64,000 nucleotides of DNA from an uncultured Opitutaceae bacterium (lineage in GTDB: Bacteria > Verrucomicrobiota > Verrucomicrobiia > Opitutales > Opitutaceae), in the NCBI GenBank assembly GCA_903929355.1, contig CAIYUN010000017.1, positions 62,001 through 126,000 on the forward strand, written 5' to 3'. Position numbers and translations under genes: made by a program. Under the pieces are notes generated by a model. That model was not told the DNA's origin, searched no databases, and saw only the letters and a list, made by a program, of their open reading frames with translations. Below are positions 55,123 through 63,732 of this stretch, in pieces (position 1 is the stretch's first letter; every line of letters starts with the position of its first letter).

Positions 55123-56072
55123 GCACCCGACCTCCGCCCCCGCTCACGCCGGGCCGCATCCTCTATCTCGCGTGGCACCAACCCCTGGCCGACATCCGCC
55201 GCAGCCTGCGCGAGGGCGGACCGGTCAACCAGTGGCGCACGGCCCAGGGCCGGCACGAGATGGAGCGCGCCGCGGCGCGGATGCCGCCGGTGCCCGCGCC
55301 GTCGGCGGGTGCCCCGGAGGTGTGCTTCCTCACGGGCAAACGGTTTTGGTATCAAACCGCCTTTTGCGCCGCCTCGCTCGCCCGCGTCGCCCCCGGCGCG
55401 GTCCGGCCGGTTTTTCACGACGACGGAACGCTTGACCGCCACATCCAGGAGGAGGCCGCGCGCATCTTCCCCGGTTCATCCGTCATCACCGCCCCCGAAA
55501 TCGAGGCCCGGCTCGAGGCCAGCCTCCCGGTCGCGCGTTTTCCCACCCTGCGGGCGCACCGGCAGACCTTCATCCTGCTGCGCAAGCTGACCGACATCCA
55601 TGCGGGCCGGACCGGCTGGCGCCTGTTTCTCGACAGCGACATGCTCTTTTTCCGCCGGCCGGCCGCCGTGCTCGACTGGCTGGCCACACCCCGGACCCCC
55701 TTGCACATGCTGGATGTGAAAAACGCCTATGGCTACCCCGACGCACTGCTGAGCGCGCTGGGCGGACATCCCATCCCCCCGCTCGTCAACACCGGGATCC
55801 TCGGGCTTCCCAGCCACGGGCTCGACTGGGACAAGCTGGAACATTGGGACCGCACCCTCCTCGGGCAGCATGGTTCGAGCTACTACATGGAACAGGCGCT
55901 GGTCGCCCTCAGCCTGGCGGGGCGCAGCCTCGAGCAACTGCCGGCGGACGACTACCGGCTCATGCCCGGGGACGACGAGTGCCGCACGCCCACCGCCGTG
56001 CTCCACCACTATGTGGACCTCTCCAAACGCGGTTATTTCCGCCTGGCCTGGAGGCATGTCCTCACCTCATGA
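55119..56072 (+). CDS. putative GT-A glycosyltransferase, unassigned family
   Basis: The 317-residue protein contains EVCFLTGKRFWYQTAFCAAS, then GWRLFLDSDMLFFRRPAAVL with a DSD metal motif, and PLVNTGILGLPSHGLDWDKL, MEQALVALSLAGRSLEQLPA and LHHYVDLSKRGYFRLAW. This order (DxD, NTG, late His) resembles GT8-like and capsule transferases, but I cannot assign a family. It is soluble and coupled by ATGA on both sides. The gene at 11042-11764 has a related layout. Confidence 0.75.
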   Translation: MSTRPPPPLTPGRILYLAWHQPLADIRRSLREGGPVNQWRTAQGRHEMERAAARMPPVPAPSAGAPEVCFLTGKRFWYQTAFCAASLARVAPGAVRPVFHDDGTLDRHIQEEAARIFPGSSVITAPEIEARLEASLPVARFPTLRAHRQTFILLRKLTDIHAGRTGWRLFLDSDMLFFRRPAAVLDWLATPRTPLHMLDVKNAYGYPDALLSALGGHPIPPLVNTGILGLPSHGLDWDKLEHWDRTLLGQHGSSYYMEQALVALSLAGRSLEQLPADDYRLMPGDDECRTPTAVLHHYVDLSKRGYFRLAWRHVLTS

Positions 56073-57664
56073 GGCCGGCGGATCACCCGGCCTGGCTCAC
56101 GTTCGCCCTGGTCGCCCTCGTGCCGCTGCTCCTCGGCGCGGCCGGCTGGTTCACGAGCCCGCCGATCCTGGACCCGGACTCGGCCACGGGTTTTCTGGTC
56201 TGGGAGTCCGGGCACGACGGCGCCCCGTGGAACTGCCTGCGCGAGCCCGATCCGGCGGACATTGCGCGCAACCACGACGTGTTTCTCACCTGGTGGTCAC
56301 CGGGCCAATATGTGGTGCCGGGTTGGTGGCGGGGGGCCGGATTTTCCTGGGGGCAGGCCATGCTGCTCACCGCGTTGGCCGGCGCGTGGTTGCAGGCGGG
56401 CGGTTGCTGGTGGCTGGCGCGAGCAACCGGGCTCGGCCCCGTCGCGGCGGGGTGGCTGACCCTGACCGCCACGCTGCAATGGCACACCATGCACCAATTC
56501 GGGTATTTCCGCGGCGGTGAAATCCTGCTGGCGGCGGCGGCCCCATGGCTGCTGGCCCTGGCCTGGCGGTTGCGCCAGCACGCGTGCCTCACCCTCGTCC
56601 TCGCGCCCGGGCTGGTCGTGCTCGGCCAGTGGCTGAAGCTGTCCGCCCTGCTGCTGCTCGTGCCGCTCCTGACCTATCTGGGCCTGATTCACATCGGGCG
56701 CCTCCGCGCGCGCCCCCGGGCGGCGGCCGGCTTTGTCCTCGGCGCGGCCGCGCTGATGGCGCTCACCTGGTGGGGGATGCACGTGGTTTTCTTTGCCCGC
56801 GGACCCACTCCGGCGACCGCGAGCGCTCCCGGCGGATGGTCCCTGACGCTGGTCAGCTATTCGCTGGCCAGCCCATGGCTGGCGATCACCGGTCTGGGCA
56901 GCCTGATGGGAAGGGTCTGCCAGTGGCTGGGCCGCGACGGGGATGAGATTTGGCGAACCGCGGGCTGGCCGGTCCTGACGGCCACCCTCGTGGTGTGGTG
57001 GGCGGCCTGGCGGGGGTGGCTGGGGCCGCTGCCGGTCGAGCTGCGACGTTTCATCGGGTGGGTGCTGGCGGGCAACATCGTCCTGCTGGCGTTGCTGTAT
57101 GCCCGGGGCGCGAGCATCAGCATCGACGACCGGCATGTGCGGCCGGCGGCCACGCTCCTGCTCGTGGGGGCGGCGGTGACGGCCACCAGCTCGGCCCGCC
57201 GCTGGCGGCGTGGGACCCAGGCGGTGCTGCTCACCTGCATGGTGTACGGCCTCGGTGCCGCCGTGCCCCGGGAAATCGCGCTCGCCCGGATCCAAAGCCA
57301 GAGTCGCGCCGGCTTCTGCCAGCAGGAGATCACCGCCGCCGCGCTGGTCCGGCTGGCCCGCCTCACCCGGGACACGCCCCCCACCGACACGGTGGTATAC
57401 GTGCCGGCACCGGAAATCGCCCTGGAAGTGAACGGGGCACGCCGGATTTCAACCGACGACATCAACCGGGACCTGGCCGCCGTGCGGGCGGAACATTGGC
57501 GGGGGCGGGTGCCGCGGCTGATTGTGGTGGTGTCCGACGCGATGGAAAAAGATGGCCGCGGTGGCGCGGTGCGGGCCGCGTTTGCCGATTATCCCCCCGC
57601 GGCCTGGCAGGCCGAAACGGCGGGCGGGTGGTGGTTTTGGACCGCCGAGACTCCCCACGTCTGA
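56069..57664 (+). CDS. polytopic membrane protein, GT-C-like, with C-terminal soluble domain
   Basis: The 531-residue protein has about ten or eleven transmembrane helices through residue ~410, then a ~120-residue soluble domain (TDTVVYVPAPEIALEVNGAR, DDINRDLAAVRAEHWRGRVP). The first periplasmic loop has PPILDPDSATGFLVWESG and HDVFLTWWSPGQYVVPGWW, acidic residues where GT-C enzymes have their active site. A role as a polyprenyl-linked sugar transferase, or a Wzy/ligase-like function, is inferred; no family motif is decisive. Confidence 0.7.
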   Translation: MRPADHPAWLTFALVALVPLLLGAAGWFTSPPILDPDSATGFLVWESGHDGAPWNCLREPDPADIARNHDVFLTWWSPGQYVVPGWWRGAGFSWGQAMLLTALAGAWLQAGGCWWLARATGLGPVAAGWLTLTATLQWHTMHQFGYFRGGEILLAAAAPWLLALAWRLRQHACLTLVLAPGLVVLGQWLKLSALLLLVPLLTYLGLIHIGRLRARPRAAAGFVLGAAALMALTWWGMHVVFFARGPTPATASAPGGWSLTLVSYSLASPWLAITGLGSLMGRVCQWLGRDGDEIWRTAGWPVLTATLVVWWAAWRGWLGPLPVELRRFIGWVLAGNIVLLALLYARGASISIDDRHVRPAATLLLVGAAVTATSSARRWRRGTQAVLLTCMVYGLGAAVPREIALARIQSQSRAGFCQQEITAAALVRLARLTRDTPPTDTVVYVPAPEIALEVNGARRISTDDINRDLAAVRAEHWRGRVPRLIVVVSDAMEKDGRGGAVRAAFADYPPAAWQAETAGGWWFWTAETPHV

Positions 57665-57667
57665 ACC

Positions 57668-58606
57668 ATGCTCGTTTCGATCATCATCCCCTGTCATAAT
57701 GCCGCGCCGTGGCTGGGGGAGACCGTCGGCTCCGCCCTCGCGCAAACCTGGCCGCACACCGAGATCATCGTGGTGGACGACGGCTCGGGCGACGACTCCC
57801 TGGCCATCGCGCGCGGCTTTGAGTCCCGCGGAGTGCGCGTCGTGGCCCAGCCGAATGCGGGGGCGAGCGCCGCGCGCAACCACGGCCTGCGCCTGGCGCA
57901 GGGGGACTTCATCCAGTATCTCGACGCCGACGACCTGCTCGACCGGGAGAAACTCGCCCGCCAGGTTGAAGCTCTCGCCGCAGCCCCCCGGGCGCTCGCC
58001 GCCGGTCCCTGGGGGAGGTTCGCGCGCGGGCCGGCCGACGCGGTGTTCACCCCGGAGGAGAACTGGCGGGACAGCGAACCGGTGGACTGGCTCGCGCACA
58101 ATTTTGCCGGACGGGGCATGATGCCGCCGGCCGCCTGGCTGGTTCCCCGGGTGCTCGCCACCGAGGCCGGCCCCTGGGATGAACGGCTCACGCTGAATGA
58201 TGACGGCGAATATTTCTGCCGGGTGCTCCTGCGCTCGTCGGGGGTCCGCTTTTGCGCGGAGGCGCGGTCCTATTATCGCTCCAACCTGCCCGGCAGCCTC
58301 AGCCGTCGCCGGTCGGCGGTCGCGTGGCGTTCGGCCTTTCTCTCGCACGAGCTCTGCGCGCAGGCGATGCTCGCCGCCGAAGACAGCGGGCGCACCCGGC
58401 GGGCCTGCGCGGACCTGTTCCAACGGCTCGCCCATGAGATGTATCCCGACAGTCGGGAGCTGGTCGCGGGCTGTGAGCGGCGGGTGCGCGAACTCGGCGG
58501 CTCACCCCTGCTCCCCGGGGGCGGACGGGTCTTTCAATTGCTCAGCCGCGCGGTCGGATGGAAGCTCGCCCGCCGCCTCTCCCGCCTCCGACCATCCCGA
58601 CCATGA
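57668..58606 (+). CDS. family 2 glycosyltransferase
   Basis: The 312-residue GT-A enzyme opens MLVSIIIPCHNAAPWLGETV, with EIIVVDDGSGDDSLAIARG, PNAGASAARNHGLRLAQGDF and the DxD in IQYLDADDLLDREKLARQ. WDERLTLNDDGEYFCRVLLR is the acceptor-side ED motif. These are all in the canonical order and spacing. The start lies 3 nt after the membrane protein gene and its stop overlaps the FkbM gene. Confidence 0.93.
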   Translation: MLVSIIIPCHNAAPWLGETVGSALAQTWPHTEIIVVDDGSGDDSLAIARGFESRGVRVVAQPNAGASAARNHGLRLAQGDFIQYLDADDLLDREKLARQVEALAAAPRALAAGPWGRFARGPADAVFTPEENWRDSEPVDWLAHNFAGRGMMPPAAWLVPRVLATEAGPWDERLTLNDDGEYFCRVLLRSSGVRFCAEARSYYRSNLPGSLSRRRSAVAWRSAFLSHELCAQAMLAAEDSGRTRRACADLFQRLAHEMYPDSRELVAGCERRVRELGGSPLLPGGGRVFQLLSRAVGWKLARRLSRLRPSRP

Positions 58607-59355
58607 GACTCAGCCTGCTTTACAATCCCTTCGATCTCGTTGAACGCCTGGCCGTCGCCTCCCACCGGCGGCGGCGGCGTCTCCGGCACACCCCTGCCGC
58701 CGCGCTGGAACTCGGCCATATCGACTCGCTGGAACTGCTCGAACTGCTGGCGTCCCATCCGCCCGCGGTCATCTACGATATCGGGGCCAATCTGGGCACC
58801 TGGACCTGTCTGGCAAAATCACTCTACCCCGCGGCCCGGCTGGAGGCGTTTGAACCCCTGGGCCAGCATGCGGCCGGCTTTCAGGCCCGCACCCAGGGAA
58901 TGGCCAAGGTGCACCTGCATGGGGTCGCGCTCGGCGCGGCCGCGTCCACGCTGGAGATGGAGGTGATGGATTTTTCCGACGCCTCGAGTTTTCTGCCCGC
59001 CACCGCGTCCACCTGCGCGGAGTTCAACATCCGCCCGGTCCGGCGGGAGACGGTCGCGGTTTATCCGCTGGACCAGTACCGCCAGCAACACCAACTGCCC
59101 GCCCCGGACCTGATCAAACTTGATGTGCAGGGCTTCGAGCTCGAGGTGTTGCGGGGGGCCACCGACTGCCTGCGGGCCGCGCGCGCCGTTCTCACCGAGG
59201 TCAGCTTTCGCGAGTATTATCGCGGGCAGCCGTTGTTTCACGACGTGGCCGCATTCCTGGCGGCCCACGGATTCCTGCTGCAGGCCCTCGCCGACCCAAC
59301 CCCGCTGGGCGCGCCGCTCGGCCAGACCGACGCGCTTTTTCTCAAGCCGGTTTAG
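58603..59355 (+). CDS. FkbM-family methyltransferase
   Basis: The 250-residue protein has VIYDIGANLGTWTCLAKSLY (AdoMet glycine loop), EAFEPLGQHAAGFQAR, and the FkbM signature LIKLDVQGFELEVLRGATDC. FkbM enzymes O-methylate sugars or polyketides. Its start overlaps the preceding stop (ATGA); an earlier in-frame start at 58558 lies inside the GT2 gene. It is the second methyltransferase of the operon and another candidate for chain capping. Confidence 0.93.
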   Translation: MRLSLLYNPFDLVERLAVASHRRRRRLRHTPAAALELGHIDSLELLELLASHPPAVIYDIGANLGTWTCLAKSLYPAARLEAFEPLGQHAAGFQARTQGMAKVHLHGVALGAAASTLEMEVMDFSDASSFLPATASTCAEFNIRPVRRETVAVYPLDQYRQQHQLPAPDLIKLDVQGFELEVLRGATDCLRAARAVLTEVSFREYYRGQPLFHDVAAFLAAHGFLLQALADPTPLGAPLGQTDALFLKPV

Positions 59356-59381
59356 CGCCGGCCGCCAGCAGCCCCCCGAAC

Positions 59382-60563
59382 GTGCCACGGAAACTCCGAA
59401 TTTTTCTCTGCGCCCAGCAATCCCGCATGCGCCACGCCGTGCCGGCCCACGCGTTCTGGGCCGAGTATTTCCGGGGGGCGTTCGCCGAGGCCGGACACAC
59501 CGGCATCGAGGAGCCGGAGTGCGACTGGGCGGCCGGCCTGGTGCCGGCGACCGCCGCGGCCCGGGCGGACTGGGCCGAAAGAACCTGGAGCACTGCCCTC
59601 GCCACCCTGCGCCGGGAGCATGCCCGCGACCCCGTGGATTTCTTCCTCGGCTATCTTTTCCCGCAACAGGTTTTGCCCGCGGCTGTCGCCGAAATCAGGG
59701 CGCTGGGGATTCCCTGTGTGAATTTTTTCTGTGACAACGTGCGCGAGTTCCGGCGGGTGCCCGCAGTCTACCGCGGATTTGACCTGCATTGGGTGCCCGA
59801 ATTCAAGGCCGTGGCGCTCTACACCCACGACCGCCTGCCCGTCCTTCACGCTCCGATGGCCTGTTGGGTCCCGCCCCGGCAACGGACTCCCGCCGGGCGC
59901 GAGACCCTGCCCGTCACCTTCGTCGGAACCCGTGACGATGAACGCGAGCGGTTGTTCGCCGACGCCATTCAGCACGGCTTGCGCGTGGACCTGCGCGGCA
60001 CGGGCTGGGCGGCACCCGTGGATCCGCCCGGCGCCCCGCCGCCGCGGGCCCAAAACCCGTTGCTCCTGTTTCGCCGACAACTGGCGTTTGCGCGCCAACA
60101 TGGTTGGAAGGCGCTCGCCCGCAAACACGCCCGCTCCCTGCTCCCTCGTCCTCCCCTCACGTTTGATTTCACCCCCCATGTCCGCCCGGCGCCCGCGGGG
60201 GACGACTATTGGACCTCGTTGCGCGAGTCGGTGGTCTGCCTTGGGGTCAACCGCTATCCCTCTATGCGCCGGGCTCCCGGCCATCCCGACACTTACTCCC
60301 GCCTCCGGGATATTGAGGCGCCGATGACCGGCGCGTGTTACCTTACGGAATGGACGGAAGGATTGGACGAGTTGTACGTCCCCGGGGTCGAAATTGAAAC
60401 CTACCGCGACGCGGCGGAATTGGCGGCCAAGGCGGACGCCCTGGCGAAGGACGCCCCCCGGCGGGCGCGCCTACGCGGCGCCGGCCAGCGCCGGGCGCTC
60501 GCCGACCACACGATTGCCCGCACGTTGGAGAGCATGGCCCGCCGTTTGGGCTGTGCGCCATGA
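59382..60563 (+). CDS. CgeB-like glycosyltransferase family protein
   Basis: The 393-residue protein starts from GTG (MPRKLRIFLCAQQSRMRHAV). It has IPCVNFFCDNVREFRRVPAV, VTFVGTRDDERERLFADAIQ and, near the C-terminus, NRYPSMRRAPGHPDTYSRLR followed by RDIEAPMTGACYLTEWTEGL. This arrangement fits the CgeB/glycosyl_trans_1_2 family. A 26-nt gap, the largest in the operon, separates it from fkbM; the family is poorly characterised, so the donor is unknown. Confidence 0.8.
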   Translation: MPRKLRIFLCAQQSRMRHAVPAHAFWAEYFRGAFAEAGHTGIEEPECDWAAGLVPATAAARADWAERTWSTALATLRREHARDPVDFFLGYLFPQQVLPAAVAEIRALGIPCVNFFCDNVREFRRVPAVYRGFDLHWVPEFKAVALYTHDRLPVLHAPMACWVPPRQRTPAGRETLPVTFVGTRDDERERLFADAIQHGLRVDLRGTGWAAPVDPPGAPPPRAQNPLLLFRRQLAFARQHGWKALARKHARSLLPRPPLTFDFTPHVRPAPAGDDYWTSLRESVVCLGVNRYPSMRRAPGHPDTYSRLRDIEAPMTGACYLTEWTEGLDELYVPGVEIETYRDAAELAAKADALAKDAPRRARLRGAGQRRALADHTIARTLESMARRLGCAP

Positions 60564-61690
60564 GCCACCGCGCCCGTCCCATGGCCGCCCCCGCCACTTT
60601 CAGCCCCCCGCCAACCCTGACCGCCCCCCGGCCGGCCGGCGCGCGCGTCGCCCATTTACGGATGATCGAAATGGCGCGCGGCGTGGCGTGCGGCTGGGTG
60701 TTGTTGTTTCACAGCCTGGCGGCGTTTCCCCCCGCCACCCTCACGCCGGTGCTGCGCGGGGTGCAATTTTTTTCCCAGACCGGCTGGCTGGGGGTGCACG
60801 TTTTTTTTGCGATCAGCGGCTGGTGCATCGCGGAGCGGGTCGCGGCGGCCCGGCGCCGCGCCGAACCGGTGACGGTTTATTTGCGGGAGCGATTCTTCCG
60901 GATCTATCCCACCTACTGGGTGGCTTTCGGAATTCTGCTGGGACTCCGCCTGGTGGCGCTCCCGCTCAACCACACGGGGCTGGCGCAGAATCTTCCCGCC
61001 GGGGCCCGTGGCTGGGTGGCGGATCTTTTGTTGCTCAACCCCTATCTGGGTGAGCCGGCGACGCTGTCCGTCAGCTGGACCCTCGTCTACGAGCTGGGCT
61101 TTTACCTCTGCGCCGCCCCGGCCATCGTCACCTGGCGGAGGCGGGTCATTGACGGCCGCATCTGGTTCGCGGCGGGCGCGCTGCTATGCTTCGCGCCGTG
61201 GAGCGTGAGGGCGGGCAGCCCGCCCTGGATCGTGCTCGGGATGTGGCCAAATTTTTTTGCCGGGGTCGCCGCCTGGTGGATCGTGCGGCGGGGTGGCCGC
61301 CGCGCCGGGCTGGGGCTGCTGGCCGCGCTTGCCGCCATGACCATCGGGCAGGCGGCGGTGACGGACGCCTGGGGCGGCTCCTTTATCCTCGGGCGCCTCA
61401 CCGCGATCGCCACCGGGGTGGCGCTCGTCGGACTACATGCCCCGGCGGAACGGTGGGGGGCGACGCGATCCGCCCGCAGCCTGTGCTGGCTGGGCGGCAT
61501 CTCGTATTCCCTCTATCTCATCCATCTCCCGCTGATCCTGCCCTTGCAGAACCTCGGCACCCGGCTCGTGTCCCCCTCGTCCCCCGCCTATGTCCTGGTC
61601 TGGCTGCTCATGCTGGGCGCCGCTATGATCGGCGCCGTGATGCTCAACCGCGGGGTCGAGGCCCCGGTGCACCGCTGGCAGAAACGATGA
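60560..61690 (+). CDS. acyltransferase 3 family membrane protein
   Basis: The 376-residue protein has about ten transmembrane helices. The family start is HLRMIEMARGVACGWVLLFH SL-type, then GWLGVHVFFAISGWCIAERV, RFFRIYPTYWVAFGILLGL and VSWTLVYELGFYLC. The first ~30 residues are a Pro/Ala-rich cytoplasmic leader (MSHRARPMAAPATFSPPPTL). It is the second acyltransferase of the operon, which suggests two acylation positions or an exported modified glycan. ATGA overlaps occur on both sides. Confidence 0.92.
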   Translation: MSHRARPMAAPATFSPPPTLTAPRPAGARVAHLRMIEMARGVACGWVLLFHSLAAFPPATLTPVLRGVQFFSQTGWLGVHVFFAISGWCIAERVAAARRRAEPVTVYLRERFFRIYPTYWVAFGILLGLRLVALPLNHTGLAQNLPAGARGWVADLLLLNPYLGEPATLSVSWTLVYELGFYLCAAPAIVTWRRRVIDGRIWFAAGALLCFAPWSVRAGSPPWIVLGMWPNFFAGVAAWWIVRRGGRRAGLGLLAALAAMTIGQAAVTDAWGGSFILGRLTAIATGVALVGLHAPAERWGATRSARSLCWLGGISYSLYLIHLPLILPLQNLGTRLVSPSSPAYVLVWLLMLGAAMIGAVMLNRGVEAPVHRWQKR

Positions 61691-62901
61691 CCCCGCGCCG
61701 CATCCTCATCGTCACCAACGGCCCGCTGTGCCGCAATCCGCGCCCGCTCAAGGAGGCTGAGACTCTGGGCCGGGCCGGCTACGACGTGACGGTGCTCACG
61801 GTCCGCAACCATGCCCCCTCCGAGACGACCGACCTCGCGATCCTCCGGTCCGCGCCCTTCCAGCGGGTGTGCGTGGACCTGTTGCCCGGCCAGGGAGGGG
61901 CGGCCGTGTGGGGCCGGAGGTTTCGTCTCCGGCTCGCGCGCACGCTGGCCACCCGACTCGGTCTGCCGCTGATGGAGGCCCTCGGCCCGGCGGCCGCGCT
62001 GCTCCGCCAGGCGCGCCGCCTCCCCGCCGACCTCACGATCGTCCACAACGAGGTGCCGCACTGGGCCGGCACGCATCTGCTCGCCGACGGTCGCCGGGTG
62101 GCTGCGGACATGGAGGACTGGCATTCGGAGGACTTGCTGCCCGGGGAGCGCGCCGGCCGGCCGCTCGCCCGGATTCGCGCGACCGAGCGGGCGCTGTTGC
62201 ACCGGGCGTCCTACGTCTCCACCACCTCGCACGCGCTCGCCGTCGCGCTGCAGGCCCGCCATGGCGGCCGGTCGCCCCTGGTCTTCAGCAACGCCTTCCC
62301 GCTTCAGCCCGACCCGCGGCGCGGTCCGCCCGGCGAGCCGCCGGCTTTTTTTTGGTTTTCGCAGACACTCGGGCCCGGCCGCGGCCTGGAGCTCTTTCTC
62401 GCCGCGTGGCGATTGACGCGCGAGCCGAGCCGTCTCGTGCTGCTCGGCTCGCCGCGCGCCGGCTATGTCGAGGAACTGCGGGCGCGGCTCCCGTCGGAGC
62501 GGCAAGGGCGGGTGGAACTGCTGCCGCTGGTCCCGCCGGACGGGCTGGCGTCAATCATCGCGCGCCATGACCTTGGGCTCGCGCTGGAGCAGCCGTTTAT
62601 CCTTAATCGCGACCTCACCATCACGAACAAGATCCTCCAGTATCTCAACGCCGGCCTCGCCGTGGTGGCCAGCGACACCGCCGGCCAGCGCGAGGTGCTC
62701 GCCGGCGCGCCGGAGGCCGGAGTGCTCGTGGAACTGGCGGAGACGACCCAGCTGGCCGGCCGGCTGGACGGGCTGCTGGCCGACCGGGGGGCGCTCGCCG
62801 CGCGCTCGCGGGCGGCGCGGCGGCTGGCCGAGGACCAATACTGCTGGGAACATGAGGCCCCGCGCCTGCTCAACGCCGTGACCACCGCGCTGGTGGCCTG
62901 A
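61687..62901 (+). CDS. family 4 glycosyltransferase
   Basis: The 404-residue GT-B protein opens MTPRRILIVTNGPLCRNPRP. It has VAADMEDWHSEDLLPGERAG in the first domain, and ALEQPFILNRDLTITNKILQ YLN-type in the second, where the usual ExFxxxxxE is replaced by this NK-containing loop. VVASDTAGQREVLAG follows. It is a divergent GT4. Its ATG overlaps the preceding stop; longer frames upstream are inside the acyltransferase gene. Confidence 0.88.
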   Translation: MTPRRILIVTNGPLCRNPRPLKEAETLGRAGYDVTVLTVRNHAPSETTDLAILRSAPFQRVCVDLLPGQGGAAVWGRRFRLRLARTLATRLGLPLMEALGPAAALLRQARRLPADLTIVHNEVPHWAGTHLLADGRRVAADMEDWHSEDLLPGERAGRPLARIRATERALLHRASYVSTTSHALAVALQARHGGRSPLVFSNAFPLQPDPRRGPPGEPPAFFWFSQTLGPGRGLELFLAAWRLTREPSRLVLLGSPRAGYVEELRARLPSERQGRVELLPLVPPDGLASIIARHDLGLALEQPFILNRDLTITNKILQYLNAGLAVVASDTAGQREVLAGAPEAGVLVELAETTQLAGRLDGLLADRGALAARSRAARRLAEDQYCWEHEAPRLLNAVTTALVA

Positions 62902-62904
62902 CCC

Positions 62905-63732
62905 ATGACGCCGGAACCGACCCTCTTCGCCAGCCCCAGCCGAAATATCGGGGGCGAGCCCCGGGGGGCGGGCGTCAAACTCCGCCTACGGCGCGGCCTC
63001 CACGCCCTGCTTCGCGCGGCGCTCCGGCTGCGCAGCCAACCCTACCGGCCCGCTGCCGGCCCCGATCCGGTCACCCTGGTCATCGCCCCGCACCCCGATG
63101 ATGACGTGCTCGGTTGCGGGGGCTTGGTGGCGCGCAAGCGGCTCGATGGTCTCCGGATCCATGTCGTTTATCTCACCGATGGCGGTGCCTCGCACTGCGG
63201 GCATCCCGGCCTGACCCCGGCGAATCTGGTGCCACAGCGGCAGGCCGAGGCGCGGTCCGGCCTGCGGGTGCTGGGGGTGGACAGCGCCGAGACGACCTTT
63301 CTTGGCGTGGCCGACGGCACGCTTGACCACCTGGCGCCGGCGGCCGCGGCCGCGCTGGTGACGCGCCTGGCGGAGTTGCTGGATGGGGTCCGCCCCGATG
63401 AAATCCTCCTGCCCTGCCGGCGCGACGGCAGCAGCGAGCACGAGGCGGCGTTTCGCCTGGTGCGCCGGGCGGCGGACGCCACGGGACGGAGGTTCCGGTG
63501 GCTCGAGTATCCGGTGTGGGCCTGGTGGAGCCCGCGCCTGCTGGCGCGGGTGCTGCTGACCAGCCGGCGGGTCTGGCGCCGGGAGTTCGCCGGCTATGTG
63601 CCGGTCAAGCGCGAGGCGCTGACCAGGCACCGTTCGCAATTGGAGCCGACCCCGCCGTGGACGCGGCCGGTCCTGTCGCCCGCCTTTGTCGCATTTTTTC
63701 TCCAACCGGTGGAATACTTTTTCGAGTCATGA
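62905..63732 (+). CDS. PIG-L family deacetylase
   Basis: The 275-residue protein has the zinc-binding LVIAPHPDDDVLGCGGLVAR and a later RRDGSSEHEAAFRLVRRAA with the third metal His. These enzymes remove N-acetyl groups from GlcNAc-type sugars. A long basic leader (about residues 20-45) precedes the domain, and the C-terminal tail (SPAFVAFFLQPVEYFFES) is hydrophobic, perhaps for membrane contact. It is 3 nt after the GT4 gene and overlaps the next start by 4 nt. Confidence 0.93.
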   Translation: MTPEPTLFASPSRNIGGEPRGAGVKLRLRRGLHALLRAALRLRSQPYRPAAGPDPVTLVIAPHPDDDVLGCGGLVARKRLDGLRIHVVYLTDGGASHCGHPGLTPANLVPQRQAEARSGLRVLGVDSAETTFLGVADGTLDHLAPAAAAALVTRLAELLDGVRPDEILLPCRRDGSSEHEAAFRLVRRAADATGRRFRWLEYPVWAWWSPRLLARVLLTSRRVWRREFAGYVPVKREALTRHRSQLEPTPPWTRPVLSPAFVAFFLQPVEYFFES

